64,000 nt of DNA from Cladophialophora immunda (taxonomy: Eukaryota; Ascomycota; Eurotiomycetes; Chaetothyriales; Herpotrichiellaceae), in NCBI RefSeq assembly GCF_000835495.1, contig NW_015622546.1:746883-810882 (forward strand). The letters are read 5' to 3'. Each line of letters opens with the position of its first letter. The first letter of the stretch is position 1. A program made the position numbers and the translations under genes. The notes beneath the pieces were generated by a model that was given only the letters and a program-made list of their open reading frames with translations, had not been told where the DNA came from and searched no databases. Below, one piece after another: positions 31,298-44,000 of the stretch.

Positions 31298-34200
31298 AAG
31301 CATCAACGATTTGTCCCGAGTGTTCGTGTGTATGTTGACCGTGGCCCACTTGAGAGGAAACGATAATCCGAGAGATGATATATGAGAAGCGGTTTGATGC
31401 TGGGTTATCAACGAATGATAATTCTGAGGAACGCTGGTGGCGGTGGGTGCGTGTCGATGACATATGTGGAGCTGCGACGGTATCATGGGACCCAACTCTT
31501 CACACCGTCAAGTCACCGGACCATAGGCTGCGCAGCGTAGCAGTTCTCTGGGGGAAATCCAGGGTTTCAAGACACTGTCAGGTATTTGATCGACGTAGCA
31601 CTGCCGGAAGATAATCACAAATTGGAACGACCGGCGTTTGAGAGGTCCACAGCACTCTGCGAAGTGATATGGAGTACTTTTCGTCACACAGCCCCGGCCG
31701 CTGCGATTCCCCCGAATGACTTCGACCACGTCCTATTCAGGCGGATCAGCTTCCAATCTGACGAGACCGCGCGCAGCGCCTTCGCGGGAAAGTGGAGGCG
31801 GCCAGACCCAGCGAGGCTGTGCAGGTGGGAATGCCGTCTCTCGTCCAAGGCGCGACGGGGGGGGATGCCACTCCGCATATATGCAACCAACGAGCCGGCG
31901 AAATGATCCCTCGCCCTGATTTCGTCAGATATTGAGACGGAGTCCGCTGTACCTTTGTACAGTGGCCCTTCCCCAAGGACAGTGCAGTGGATTTGCGAGA
32001 CATGCCCGTCTGAGGATGGCACTATTCTACAAGGCAGACTTTCGCTCTGGGAACCGGATTGCCCATAAAGGGGGGGAATCCGCTGGTGAGATGGAGTAAA
32101 CCTAACCCTTCCTGGCCCGGTGAAAAGACGTTTTAGTCAGGAAGTCGCCCAAATCTCCTTCGACCGCTCCACCGTCCAAGAGACGCTCTTCTTGATACGC
32201 CTTGGGGCGCATTGCTCGTTCAGTGCCAGTGCCGCATTCGCGCACTGGACGTTCATATCAAGGCTCAGTGGCTCATCTGTGTCGAACCAGCAAGAGCCAG
32301 TCGCGAGGATAAGCCATGTGCGAACGCGGTGGGCGTGAATCCGAGGATACCTAGCGAATACCTTGGGATCCAAAGTGTCGCTGATGGAAGTACCGGCTAG
32401 TAGTCATCCTCACCGATGGGGGTTCCAGGGATTTCGTGCCGGCCAGAATCTTTCGCGACGACCAATGTGATTCTTCGATCTGGTATCTTGCGGTGGTTTC
32501 ATCGATTACATCATTTTCTATGGTATCGCGCTGAAAATTGTGTCGATTGCTGGTTAGACATCCCTGGTGCACCAGTAGGTCATCATCTCCACGGAAGATG
32601 GGTGAATAGCGGCTACCCTGGACGCAATCAGATGCGGGGACTTTTCTGGCCATCCGTTCCAATGCTAAGCCTTTTGCCGAAGCCTCTCAAGGCGGAGTTG
32701 CTGTGCATTGAATGCTAGTACAGTCGGATGAGCGGCAGATAGTCCTCAATGGTATGACACGACCAGGTAAATATGCCGCATGTTGACGAGAGCTCTGACG
32801 ATCCTACGTACTCGGCTAGATTCGATACGATACCCCAGAACGAGCTTCTTGTTCAGACCGCCTTCGAAGACTACTAAAATAAGAAGCACCATGGTCGATT
32901 GCGAATCGGAACGTCACTGTGACGGGACTGAACGCCGCGCAATCCCACAACACCTTCCTTTTTGCCGTGGCCAGACGCACCACCCCAATGGCACTGGCAC
33001 ACCTGCATGCTGCCTTTTCGATACCTCTGATGCCGGAGTTTCTTCAACCATCAGGATGATGCCCAAGTAGTGTCGACTCCGTACGAGCATGTCTACTTGT
33101 CTCCTTTCGTGTACCGACACTGCCAGCTGCGAGTGAGCCTTGCCTTGGCATATAAATCCTTCGTGGCTGGGGTTGCATGTGGGACGAGATTGTCCTTCTC
33201 CAATCCAACCACAATTCGGATGCTGAAATTGATCATTCGGTTACGGAAGATTGTTCATCTCGTGCCTCCGTGACAAGTTAATCCAAACTGACTGGATGAG
33301 TAATTTTCCTACGGTCGTTCCCCGACATCGCGTTCCGCCATCTCCCCACCAACCGACCGTTGGAAAGTCATTTGATGTTCAGACTGATTTTCCAAGTACT
33401 GCAATGAACTAGACCAGAGCTACCTGGGGATGCAACGACTCGATTCGATTTTGCGATCATGCTCGGATACGTCGTCGTGGGGTGACTTGGTGGTGGCGTT
33501 GATATTTTTATCCCAGGCTTCGACCAGTTACAATGCTAACTTGACTGGGAAAGATTCTCGAAAGGCTGCTGGATCGTCAAGAGGTTGTGGATGCCGAATG
33601 CCGACCTGTGACATGACATTGAGGTTGAGGGGGAGCCCTCGTTGTCTGCACAAGATAACATGCCGGGCATGCAGGGCGATGGGCGCACCTGACGTGACCT
33701 GTGCTTAGCTTGAGCATCCTTGAGCATCCAGAAAGCCCAGCAAATCACTGACCTGGTGATGGCCCGAGGCAGACAGGAAGACCACAGTCTCATCAGGAGG
33801 TGGAGATGTCCTGGCTGCAGTGCCACTTCTGTGGTTCTCTTTGACAGGTCGAAACTCCAACAGTCCATGTACGCCCCCCAGCCGGAACCAGTGCTTACCG
33901 GGGCATTGCTCGTACGATGCGCTCCTCCAACGCCCATCCTTCTCCCCCTCGGCCGCGCTAATATCCTTCGCATCGGAATACGAGGGCCACGTCCTTCATT
34001 CGGGATCGCTTGGCAGGCGCACATCGTGGAAATGGTCTTCTGGGTCTTCTTCGGACAACAAGGATCCGTGCAGAGGTCGGCTAGCGGATACCTGTGGACA
34101 AGCAGCATCTTTGGCGCCCCGTGACTGAGGGAGGATAGCTGCGCGAGTAACAGGTGGTGATGGGCGCGATAGGGGGGGTTCCATGCTGCCAGAAATAGCG

Positions 34201-34669
34201 TGCTTCAGGGTGAGTTTTAGGCGCAAGGAGCCCGTGGGTGGGAGGGGGATGGGAGGTGGCAGACGGGAGAGCGTTATCCACACATCCAGACCCTTAGGCT
34301 TCTGCGCGCCAATCACACCGGCCCAGTTCCCCAGTCTGACGGCTCGCTCTCCTGCTAGCCTCTCCCTCCTGCTGCTCCTCCGCCCTCGTTCAGATCTCCC
34401 TCTCACACGATGGTACGAGGTATATTAGTCCCCCATGTCATGACGACTTAGATTACCAGTCGTCCTTCCTGTCTAATCCCTCCTTGACCGTTAAGTCGCT
34501 GTCGCAACTTGCCCGGTGCAAAAACAAAACCCAACCGTCCATCCCACCTCTATCACCACCGCTCTCTCTCTTGCACCTCCGTCTGTGAGTGCGTCGCGAG
34601 AACATTCGCTTGTCGCCCATCCTGTCGTCGTCCACGCGTCCCTTAGTGTCCGAATCAGACCCTTCGACA
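31298..34669. other. 3.4-kb gene-poor region
   Basis: The longest gap in the window. No intact gene is supported. Short open frames occur on both strands (31684-32022 minus, 32137-32373 minus, 32351-32662 minus, 33536-34108 minus, 33720-34124 plus), none with a recognisable domain. The cluster of protein-like minus-strand frames at 31.7-32.7 kb could be decayed coding DNA. A TATAAAT at 33151 and a 10-bp direct duplication (TGAGCATCCT) at 33711-33730 are present. The last 300 bp are pyrimidine-rich and form the stomatin promoter and leader. Confidence 0.5.
33151..33157 (+). promoter_or_regulatory. Orphan TATA-like element
   Basis: TATAAAT with no coding start of any length downstream until the stomatin gene 1.5 kb away. 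Could mark a lost gene or a noncoding transcript; motif-only call. Confidence 0.2.
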
Positions 34670-35807
34670 ATGGATTCTCCTCGTGAGTCTGGGGTCGACA
34701 CTGGCAAGACTGCCGCGCCCCCAATCGGTTTCCGTCCTCAGAACGGCGGTGTCATCAAGGTGCAGCCTCCGCGACGTGAGGACCTGCAACCCTCGTATGC
34801 GCAGACTCTACAAGACTCTCCGGAAGACGTTAATGGCTGGTACGGTTCCATGAGTACGTATCCGCGCTCGCGCTCACGCCCACGCCCTCAAAGAAGCTCG
34901 GACCACCCTGCTAACATCTGGCGCAGTCAACACCCTCGGACAGTGCATCGGTTGCATGGGCGCCATTCCATGCTGCATCATCTGCCCGAACCCTTACAAG
35001 CCCGTCTCTCAAGGAAACGTCGGCTTGGTCACCAAGTTTGGTCGCTTCTCGCGCGCCGTCGATCCCGGTTTGGTCAAAGTCAATCCTCTTTCCGAACGCC
35101 TCATTCAGGTCGATGTCAAGATTCAAATCGTGGAAGTGCCAAGACAGGTGTGCATGACGAAGGACAACGTGACCCTCAATTTGACGTCGGTCATCTATTA
35201 CCACATTACATCTCCTCACAAGGCCGCGTTTGGGATTTCCAATATTCGCCAGGCCTTGGTGGAACGCACCCAGACCACCCTCCGTCACGTGGTGGGCGCT
35301 CGCGTGCTTCAAGATGTGATCGAACGACGTGAAGAGATTGCTCAGTCCATCGGAGAGATCATTGAGGAGGTCGCCGCCGGCTGGGGTGTCCAGGTTGAAT
35401 CCATGCTCATCAAGGACATCATCTTCAGCAACGACCTCCAAGACTCGCTGTCAATGGCCGCTCAATCCAAGAGAATCGGTGAATCCAAGGTCATTGCTGC
35501 ACGTGCTGAGGTCGAATCGGCCAAGCTTATGAGACAAGCGGCCGACATCTTGAGCTCGGCACCTGCCATGCAAATCAGATATCTTGAAGCCATGCAAGCC
35601 ATGGCCAAGACCGCCAACAGCAAGGTCATTTTCTTGCCCGCCACCAACCAGACCATGCCCACTGACATGAACGCCATGCTGCAAAGCCAAACCACTGGTG
35701 AAGGGAGTGGTTACAATTCCAAGTCAAACACCGGCAACGCTTTCAACATGGACAGCAACGATGGCTTCCAACAGGCCATGAACGCCAGAGTCATTGAGAA
35801 CATCTGA
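34670..35807 (+). CDS. Stomatin-family SPFH/Band 7 protein
   Basis: Membrane-scaffold protein of 354 residues. Exons are 34670-34853 and 34927-35807 (GTACGT...GCGCAG). Order: a hydrophilic Pro-rich N-terminus (1-60), then a short cysteine-rich hydrophobic patch (CIGCMGAIPCCIICPN) that probably sits in the membrane as a palmitoylated hairpin or re-entrant loop, then the SPFH domain (VSQGNVGLVTKFGRF, VKVNPLSERLIQVD, VTLNLTSVIYYHI, ALVERTQTTLRHVVG) and the coiled-coil region (ERREEIAQSIGEIIEE to AAQSKRIGESKVIAARAEVESAKLMRQAADIL). The C-terminus is Asn/Gly/Met-rich. Stomatins oligomerise in sterol-rich membrane and tune channels, transporters or polarity. Length and domain order are normal for fungal stomatins. 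Assignment is firm; the cellular role here is inferred. Confidence 0.94.
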
Positions 35808-36793
35808 AGGATGGGCAAGGCTTTCTGATCCTCAATACCCAGTTTCCGGACGAAATGCGCGCGCTCTAAAGACCACACTGATGGCACGGAGGGGGAGAGG
35901 GAGAGGGAGAGAGCGAAAGCTGGATTGAACGTTCATGAGACGTGGTGGGCTTGGCTATGATTTGCACTGAAAATTCGGCGTACCTCCTGTTTGTTTTCCC
36001 TTTTTGAGATACCCCTTGATGAGTATCAACATTCGCTTTGAGTTTTTGTGTATCATCATTTCCTTATCCTCGAGCGAGGAATTGCCTCACTGAAAATCGA
36101 CTTTGGGGCTGAAGCACAAGCCCAAGCCTGTTAGGCTGCAACTACAGCAAGTAATGAGCTACATGACACTCTTCCTCTCTCTCTCTGTTTCCGCTTGTTC
36201 TCAATGGTACCACTGGTTCCTTACTCGTTCGTATTGAGCCCATCGCCACCGCAACCGCCGATCCGATTGGTGAGGGCGCCTGGAAGTGAGTCGCTGACAA
36301 TCGGCGCCTTGGTCGTCAGTATCAACTAAAGTCCGTGCTTCGCGTGCGGCCGCGTTCGGCCGAACCATCTGCATCTGCTTGACCGTATTTTCAGATTCTC
36401 CTTTGCGAGCCCACAGACTCTCATGTTCGAGTTTCGGCCGCAGTGCAAATTATGCTTTCCTGTTCGGTGAAGCGCATGGAGGATTCTTGCGGGGAGGGGC
36501 CGCTGGGCTTACTCACATTGGCGCACGAAAATCGGGAGATCGGTCGTGGTCCTGGTTAGGAAATGGCCATGCCATGGAGATAGCGTATCTCCCAATGGAT
36601 TGCATCTCTCTGCCTAGTTGGAGGGGATATTTAACACGGCAGGTTCTCTGCTCGCCCTCGGATCAGCAAATAGCCACTCAACAGACCCGAAGACTTCCAC
36701 AGAAAGAACAGCTTCGCATCCAAAGTTGACGCCCAACGTTCTTTGGTCGAAAGATAACCAATTCTTACCACGTGTCCACGAGATTCCGTCGAG
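35808..36793. other. Intergenic region, stomatin to dehydrogenase gene
   Basis: About 990 bp. A GA-rich tract (GGGAGAGGGAGAG, about 35887-35920) lies in the likely stomatin 3' UTR and a (CT)n run at about 36172-36187. No gene recognised. Confidence 0.5.
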
Positions 36794-37832
36794 ATGAAAA
36801 CTTTCAGTCGAGAGACCACGGGCGACGAAGTTGTCAAAGAGTTCGCCGACCGAGTCGAGGGCAAGACGAGTTAGTTCTCCTCGTCGTGAATGGGCCAATG
36901 GCTCGGGTGGTACCTCGATACTGACAACCCATCTAGTCGTCGTGACGGGCGCCAGTGAGAAAGGCCTCGGAGGAGAGACCGCCGTTGCCCTCGCACATGG
37001 CAACCCTGCACACTTGATCCTCCTGGCTCGCTCTCAAACCCGCGTGGAGTCGATCATGTCCCGTATCAAAGAAATCAACCCTGCCATCAAGGTCGACTTC
37101 GTCCCTGTATCCCTCGACGACTTCGATTCCGTCCGAGCTGCCGCGGCCACCATCAACGGCAAGATCTCCAAGCTCGACATTCTCATCAACAACGCGGGGA
37201 TCATGGCAATTGAGAAATACACGACCAACAAAAACGGGATTGAAATCCAATTTGCAACCAACCACCTAGGTCATTTCCTGTTCACGAAACTCTTGTTTCC
37301 CAAGATTCTCGCCGCGGGGCCTGGAGCGAGGATCGTCAACTTGACCAGCCTCGGCCACAAAATCGGCCCCTTCCGTTTCGAGGCCTACAATTTTGCCGGC
37401 GGTAAGGATTATGACCCGTGGTCAGGCTACGGCCAGTCCAAGACGGCCAACGTTCTCTTTTCGCTGTATCTGGCGAACAAGCTTCGGGACCGTGGGATTC
37501 AGAGCTACGCCGTCCACCCGGGCGGCATATACGAGACCCAGCTCGGGACCCATATCACTGATATTCCCAAGGCGCTCGGGAGCATTGAGGCGATCGCGCA
37601 GAAGAACACCGGCCGACACTTCCCGCTCGCAGAGGACCTCCCGAAGAGCATGGCGCAGGGAATCTCCACAACCCTGGTCGCGGCTTTAGATCCTAGGATT
37701 GAACCGCAGAGCGGCATGTATATGGCGGATTGCCAGTGTCAAAACACGTACGAGTATGCGGAGAGCATGGAGGGCGCGGAGAAGTTGTGGAAACTGAGCG
37801 AGGAATTGGTGGGAGAGAAGTTTGACCTCTAA
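36794..37832 (+). CDS. Short-chain dehydrogenase/reductase (retinol-dehydrogenase/WWOX-like)
   Basis: NAD(P)-dependent oxidoreductase of 323 residues with a Rossmann fold. Exons are 36794-36869 and 36937-37832 (GTTAGT...TCTAG), the join giving GKT-IVVTG. The cofactor motif is TGASEKGLG (residues 29-37), the structural motif is NNAG (in DILINNAGIM), the catalytic Ser is in NLTSLGHK and the catalytic pair is Tyr190 and Lys194 in YGQSK. The post-catalytic VHPGGIYET loop is typical of the group that includes light-dependent protochlorophyllide reductase-like, retinol dehydrogenase-like and WW-domain oxidoreductase-like enzymes. No signal peptide or membrane segment is seen, so it is probably cytosolic. 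The substrate is unknown. A third P450 lies 0.9 kb downstream on the same strand and could share a pathway, without proof. Confidence 0.93.
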
Positions 37833-38697
37833 TGGAGGCTTCGGTAGCATAGATTCCGATCCGTTCAGGATCGCCAGAAGATCGAACTGCGTAGATAGCT
37901 AGGACTCGTGGTAGACGAAGGACAGAATATGCATGTTGGAACTCATCCATCCAGGTATACCAGGAGAGCATCCTACTACGCTGCGACCTGCGGCTGTTCT
38001 AGAATCTCGGCCCCTGTATGGTCAGCCTCGTGCGTTGACTACGTGTGGGGGTGGCATTTCTAAGTCCAGGAAAAAGCCACCCATCCACAGCAACTATTCA
38101 TACTCTTCCCAAGTGCTCCAACAATGGTTGGAACCATCTCATGGAATATGGGCAGCCACAGATCATGCGCCACACCACCCCCGCGCCACAATATGGGGAG
38201 TTTTCTATCCAACCTTCCACAAACGGCCAGGTGGGGTCAGAGTGCCACTGCCGACGTTTGACGGGGGTTTTCCGATGTGGGTGAGTCTGGCGGGGCTGAT
38301 GCTGCATCGAAGCTCCCTCGGAGGCCCCTACACGGTTAAGAGATTGTCATCGGAGAGGCAGAGCTCTTCAATCGAGCAGTCCGTGTGCCAATCACAGTCA
38401 GCCGACCGCTCTCTTTGCAATTGCCGCCCCCAGACGAACCCCCAGTGGCGGTCCTATTGGAGGAAATGGGATGGCCAGGGGCACCATATCACACGAGGTT
38501 CTCGATCGTGGAGTGAAGCCATCGGCAGAACGATGCGAACCAAGCCCAGTTGCGCGGGGGGTGTGCGTTCTTGTAGATATAGTGACGATGGGTATATTCC
38601 TTGCGTCTTCTTCCAGTTGTTTGTCGCTTCTCTTCCTCCCTACCTCTAGGCCACAGCATTGGGGAATCGTGTCTCGTCTGGAGAACCGCTTGTGAAG
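37833..38697. other. Intergenic region, dehydrogenase to third P450
   Basis: About 865 bp without supported gene. A TTGTTTGTCGCTTCTCTTCC pyrimidine patch precedes the P450 start. Open frames here (for example 37933-38649) have no domain. Confidence 0.5.
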
Positions 38698-40656
38698 ATG
38701 AAGGTTGAGCACTCCCCGTCTTCGGCAGCGGGCCAGTCTCTTGTTGCCCAAGCCCTGGCAGTTCTGAAGGCAAATCTGCTCCTTTTGGCAGTGGTTTTAC
38801 TCGTCACCCGTTGCCTCTACAAGCGTTATGCCTCGCCTTTGCGAAATGTGCCTGGGCCGTGGCTGGCGTCGTGCTCGAGGCTCTGGAAAGGTCCTCCTCC
38901 TCCTCCTCCTCCTCCTCATCTCACCCATTCTCTTCTCTCATCATGCCGGCTGACTTCTCGTCTGAACAGTGTGGAGTACGTACAATGGGCACACCGAGTT
39001 GGATCATATAGCTTTGCACAGGAAATACGGTAAGCCCCAGCACCACGAAACGTGACGAAGGGGCCCAAAATCTCACCGCATGCAGGGCCTGTGGTCAGAA
39101 CCGCCCCCAACGAGGTATCTTTCGGCACTTGCAATGCCGCCAAAGACATTTTTGCTGTGGGCAAGGGCTTCCACAAGACGATGTTTTACAGTGTCTTTCC
39201 ACCAAAGGTAAGCCCACTGACAGCCGTATCCCCTCCCCCCCCCTTTCTGTGGGACCGGGATCGAGGAAATGGAGCGTTGACGCGCGGTATAGCACGCACC
39301 GGACATCTTCACCGAAGTGCGCGAATGGAAGCACGCGCAGATGAAACGCTATGCCGTCACTCCCTACAGCCTTGCGCAGATGCAGAAGCGGTCGGAGCCG
39401 ATCGAGGGCATGATCAAGCTCTTGATGGAGCACTTGGAGAAGTACGCCACCGAGAACAGGCGGGTGTGCAACCTGGGCAATCTGCTGCACTACTTCGCTT
39501 TCGATGTATGCCTGTCCCGGTCCCTTTTCACGCGGTGGTTGCTCAGGTCCTTTTAGGTACTTGGAGAGGTTGCCTTCTCGCGCCAGTTCGGCTTCTTGGA
39601 ACAAGAAGTCGACATCGAAGGCTCGATCAAGAACATCGACGACGTTCAATGGTACGACGGCATCGTGGGCCACATTGCGGAATACGACATCCTCCTCCGA
39701 AACAACCCAGTGCGACCATACCTGGGCCTGCAGATGAAGCCGACCACGATGACGAAAATCGCAGTCGCCGAGCTCGAGAAGCGGAAACAGAAGGACGGGA
39801 CCTACGATTCGACAGGTATCGATCTCCTGGCCGAACTGTTAAGAGCGCATGAGGCGAACCCGGAGAAGTTTTCGGTGAATGATGTGTTTAGCATTGCTCA
39901 CGGCGCCGTGTAAGTGGTGCTGCTATGGGGTTATTCTACGTATGCTCATGTGTGTGGTTGCAGGTTTGCGGGATCCGACTCCACAGCCTCGACAATGCAA
40001 TCGTTCTTCTACCTGGTCCTCAACGCTCCCAAGGTCTACGCCAACCTCTGCCAGGAGATCGACGAGGCTCAAAAGGCGGGTAAGCTGTCGGAAATCGTGA
40101 CCTACGCCGAAGCACAGGCTCTGCCTTACTTCCAGGCGTGCTTGAAGGAGGCCATGCGAGTCCGCCCAGCAGTTGGTCTGGGAATATACCGCAAAACCCC
40201 GCCCGAAGGTGTTGAAATTGACGGCAAGTTCTACCCCGGCGGGATCGAAGTTGCTGTCAATGGATGGGTCCTGCACCGAGACGCCGCGATTTTTGGAGAC
40301 GATTGTGAGGAATTCAGACCAGAGAGATGGTTTGAGCGTGACGCGAAATTGATGGGTTCGCATTTGTATCAGGTATGTTCGAGGCCCCCTTCTCCCACCG
40401 ACTGCTCTTCAAGAGCTTGTTTGGGTTGAGAGATGCTGACTGTGCCGCTTTTGCAATACAGTTCGGAGGAGGCAGCCATCTCTGCATTGGCCGTAACCTG
40501 GCACTATTTGAAATGAATAAGACCCTCATACAGATCCTGAGGGAGTACGACGTGACTCTCGTGCATCCCGGACGGCCGTTGGCGTATCACTCGACCTTTT
40601 TCGTGGTTCAGGAGGGGCTCGAGGTGTATCTGCGCAAGAGGAGTGAGAAGGCATAA
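38698..40656 (+). CDS. Cytochrome P450 (pisatin-demethylase-like type), seven exons
   Basis: ER heme monooxygenase of 514 residues. Exons are 38698-38890, 38970-39029, 39086-39207, 39293-39505, 39557-39909, 39964-40372 and 40462-40656; frame is kept through all six joins, and the total is 1545 nt. The N-terminal anchor is ANLLLLAVVLLVTRCLY followed by the hinge LRNVPGPWLAS. Motifs are I-helix AGSDST, K-helix KEAMRVRP (E and R present), FRPERW and heme loop FGGGSHLCIGRN with Cys458. The overall pattern resembles fungal P450s annotated as pisatin demethylase-like or benzoate hydroxylase-like; the real substrate is unknown. Intron 1 begins GTCCTC, a weak donor, and contains a (TCC)n repeat at once after it. 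The ATG at 38698 is the only ATG in frame before the anchor. It has many more introns than the other two P450s here. Confidence 0.92.
38893..38917 (+). repeat. (TCC)n microsatellite in P450 intron 1
   Basis: About eight tandem TCC units directly downstream of the weak GTCCTC donor of intron 1. Length changes here could alter splicing efficiency. Confidence 0.8.
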
Positions 40657-41065
40657 TAGATCGGTCTCATTTGCGGCGTGGTGTAGCAATGGAAGAGGAG
40701 CTCGAGGAATAGGTGGCATTTCCGATTTTGCTTCAGTGGGTTTGCTGGAGTTTACTTACATGCACAAAGACAGCTTAGCATTCTGAAAAGGGCCCAAATG
40801 AGAACCAGGCCATATTATTCAGTATGGATCCCTCCGTTGGTCGTGCTCCGTCTGCCCATACTTCGTGGGACGGGTGTTAGAAGCATGCTCAGCCCTGGAA
40901 CGCGCCACCTTCCTGAATCGGGAGGCAAGGTCCCCCGCCAACTTCGCCCTTGCAACCTAGTCGCGTCCCTTCCACCCACCATTATTTATTGATCCCTCTA
41001 CAGTCTCTGCTTCCTCACCGCATCATTACCTTACTCGTCGGGCCTCTCCAATCAGCTCAGGACCG
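40657..41065. other. Intergenic region upstream of E2 gene
   Basis: About 410 bp carrying the P450 3' end and the E2 promoter with pyrimidine-rich leader. A weak TATTTATT lies near 40982. Nothing else seen. Confidence 0.5.
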
Positions 41066-44000
41066 ATGAGCCAATTCGGCCTCGGTGATCATGTCGCCCT
41101 CAAACGCGATCTCACCGTCTATGGCCTCGTCCAACTCACCCACACTGATTCAAATGCGCCCTTTGGGATTGACGCCTGGACAGGCCATGTCGATGTCCCG
41201 CCCGAAGTCCTCGAGGAGTTCTTCGCCACGGGCATCCCCCCAGAGGGATATGTCTACGTCGAATTCGTTCATGACCGCATCGGCTGCTGCCTTGTCAATG
41301 AGAATGACCTTGTCCTTGTCAGTCGGGCCTTTGGGTTGGGTGACATCGTCAAGCAAGAGGGAAGCTCCTTGACGGGCACGGTGATCAATGTTTCGGAGAC
41401 GTACATCCTTGAACCTGTCTTCCCGAGGAACTCGTCAACCCGTCCGCCGACCTGTTCGGAAACATGTCCGTCAACCATGCCCGAGCACTTCCAGCATCCG
41501 AATCCACACATCCTCCTCTACAATATCCCTGCAAGAGAGATCAAAAGAGCACAGGATGTCTTGTCAGGAGACTCCATAATATATGGTAACTGGCTCGGAC
41601 GGGTGGAAGACGTGGAATACGACACTGTGGTCATGCTCACAGACTCGTCCGTCGTGGTCATAGTCGGGTCTTTTGGCCTAAATATGCCTGCTCCTGTCTC
41701 CTCGAAGCCTTTCATTACGGTTCCTCAGCTCAACTGTCTGTGGCAACCTGATGTTCTGGGGGCCATTCAAGGCTGGCCAAACACTATACCCGTGGAACAC
41801 CCACAGCGTGGGGACTTTGTCATCGTGGATCGTGAATATCTACGGGTCGGAAAATGGCTGTCTGGCTCATACAACCCGAGCACTCCTCTTGAAGGCATCG
41901 TTCTTGACTGCCGAGCCCATGATGTTATAGTCGAGTGGGTATCTACCAACACCCAAGGATCAGACCCGCCAGACGCAACAAGAATGCCGAGGCAGGAGAT
42001 AACCATCTACGAGGACATCCGGACTTTCCGTGATTTTCCAGATGTGCGTCTTAAGAAGGATGTCATCCTCTACGATACTGGCAGGATGCCTATCAAGCCC
42101 GTTGAGCAACGCGCAATCAGCGGTGAAGCCGGATCCGCCCACAATCAGGCATCCTGTCACGACGCCCACAATAGCGGAGACGGTTATTCAGGGCAGGAAC
42201 TGGAGGTCGGCATGCATGTCAAGTTCCGGGACCCTTCCGCAGCTGCGATGAAATATCAAGGAATTGGGGGGATATCGCATGGCAAGCTCCTGCGCGCGAC
42301 CGAGCATGCATCCCGCAGCTGGGATCTGAACGAGTATACGATTGTTTTCATGCAACAGTCCGCTACTGTCATGTGGCAAGACGGTAGTGTCACTACGGCT
42401 GATTCAATATCCTTGACGCATTTTCCTAACATCGACGACGAAATTCTCCCCACAAACATTGTGTTGAGAAGAGAAGGCATGCAACAAAGACCTATCCAGC
42501 AAAACGGCAAGGTAATTGGTCCCGCCAAAGTCTTTGACGAAATGACGTTCTTCGAGGGGCCTCATGATCTGTTGCCGACTGGTGCAGGCGTGGTCCAGTC
42601 AGTGGATCCCAGGGAGAAAATCGCTCGCGTCCGGTGGTTCAAAGCGCCCAAACTTGAACTGCGAGGACCAGAGCAAACTCTTGCGCCAGGTTCACGGTTT
42701 GGCGCCATCGGAGATGAGGTCGAGGATGTGTCTCTCATCGAAATCTACCCTTGCTTTTCACGCCAACGGGGTGATATTTGTGTACTAGCTCCTCCTGGCC
42801 CATTCAAAATCTCGCAGAATGAGCTCTCCAAATCATCTCTGTCGGATCCTGCCACGGTGGCCTCAATGTTTTCGCAGACTCCAGATCCCGGCGCGAATGC
42901 CAGCCTTCGGTGGCGGCCTTCTTGGGCTTCTTCCAAAGCAAGTACGACAAGGGAACAAGGAAAACGCGCGGGAAGATTTGACTGGATTGGCCAAATTTTG
43001 TCTCTGGGACTCGATGGCCTTATCACCGTCCGCTTGGGAGCATCGCAGCCTTGTCGAGATGTGTTACTTGATGCCGACTCGATCATTGCAGTTTTGGCCA
43101 GCCGTCATTATTGGGGTGACGATGACACGACTTTCAGCCTCATGGACCTTGACTCTTGGGGTGACAGTGATTTCCTCTATACCGCAGAAAATCGGCCCAT
43201 ATCGGAGACGATAGAGTACGAAGGTGGAGAGCGTCTCGACAATGACAGCGGCGACGAGAATTGGGTGTCTGATGACGACCAGGTATTTGAGGATGCTCAG
43301 GAAGAGTTACATGACCAAGACGGAGGTCTGGATTTGTCAGAGGCTAGTGAACGGCCAGGCAATGCAGCGACATCACAGCGGCCCCTGTTTGAGCTGGAGA
43401 AAGTGCCCGGATCTGAACCACCCGCGCAGTTTCTTGTACTTGACCAGCAGCCTCCATCCGACCAGTTCGGACTTTATACTTCTGCGGCAGCGCCAGGACT
43501 CAAACGTATCCTCAAAGAGCACCAGATATTGGCGACGTCACTTCCCGAAGGCGAGATCTATGTCCGCACATACGAGAGTCGAATCGACCTCCTACGGTGC
43601 CTTATCATCGGCCCGAGAGATACGCCCTATGAACATGCGCCCTTTTTAGTCGACCTGTGCCTACCTGCCAATTTTCCCGAAGCGCCTCCTTCAGCCCACT
43701 TTCACAGTTGGACCAGGGGGCTCGGTCGCATCAATCCGAACCTCTATGAAGAAGGCAAGGTCTGTTTGAGCTTGTTAGGAACCTGGTCTGCGAAGAGAGA
43801 AAGCGAGAAATGGAGCAACAAGGCAACATTGCTTCAAGTGCTCGTCTCATTGCAGGGGCTGGTGTTTGTAAAGAGGCCTTTCTACAACGAGGCAGGATTC
43901 GAAAAATACGAGTATAGCGGGGCCTACACCAGTGAATCCGACTCTTACAGCGAACAGGCTTTTGTCATGTCCAGAGGATTCCTGAAGAGCGCCCTGCTCC

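Noticed and set aside
20897..40656. Secondary-metabolite gene cluster
   Set aside because: No polyketide synthase, peptide synthetase, terpene or DMAT synthase is present; P450s differ in structure and lie among unrelated genes.
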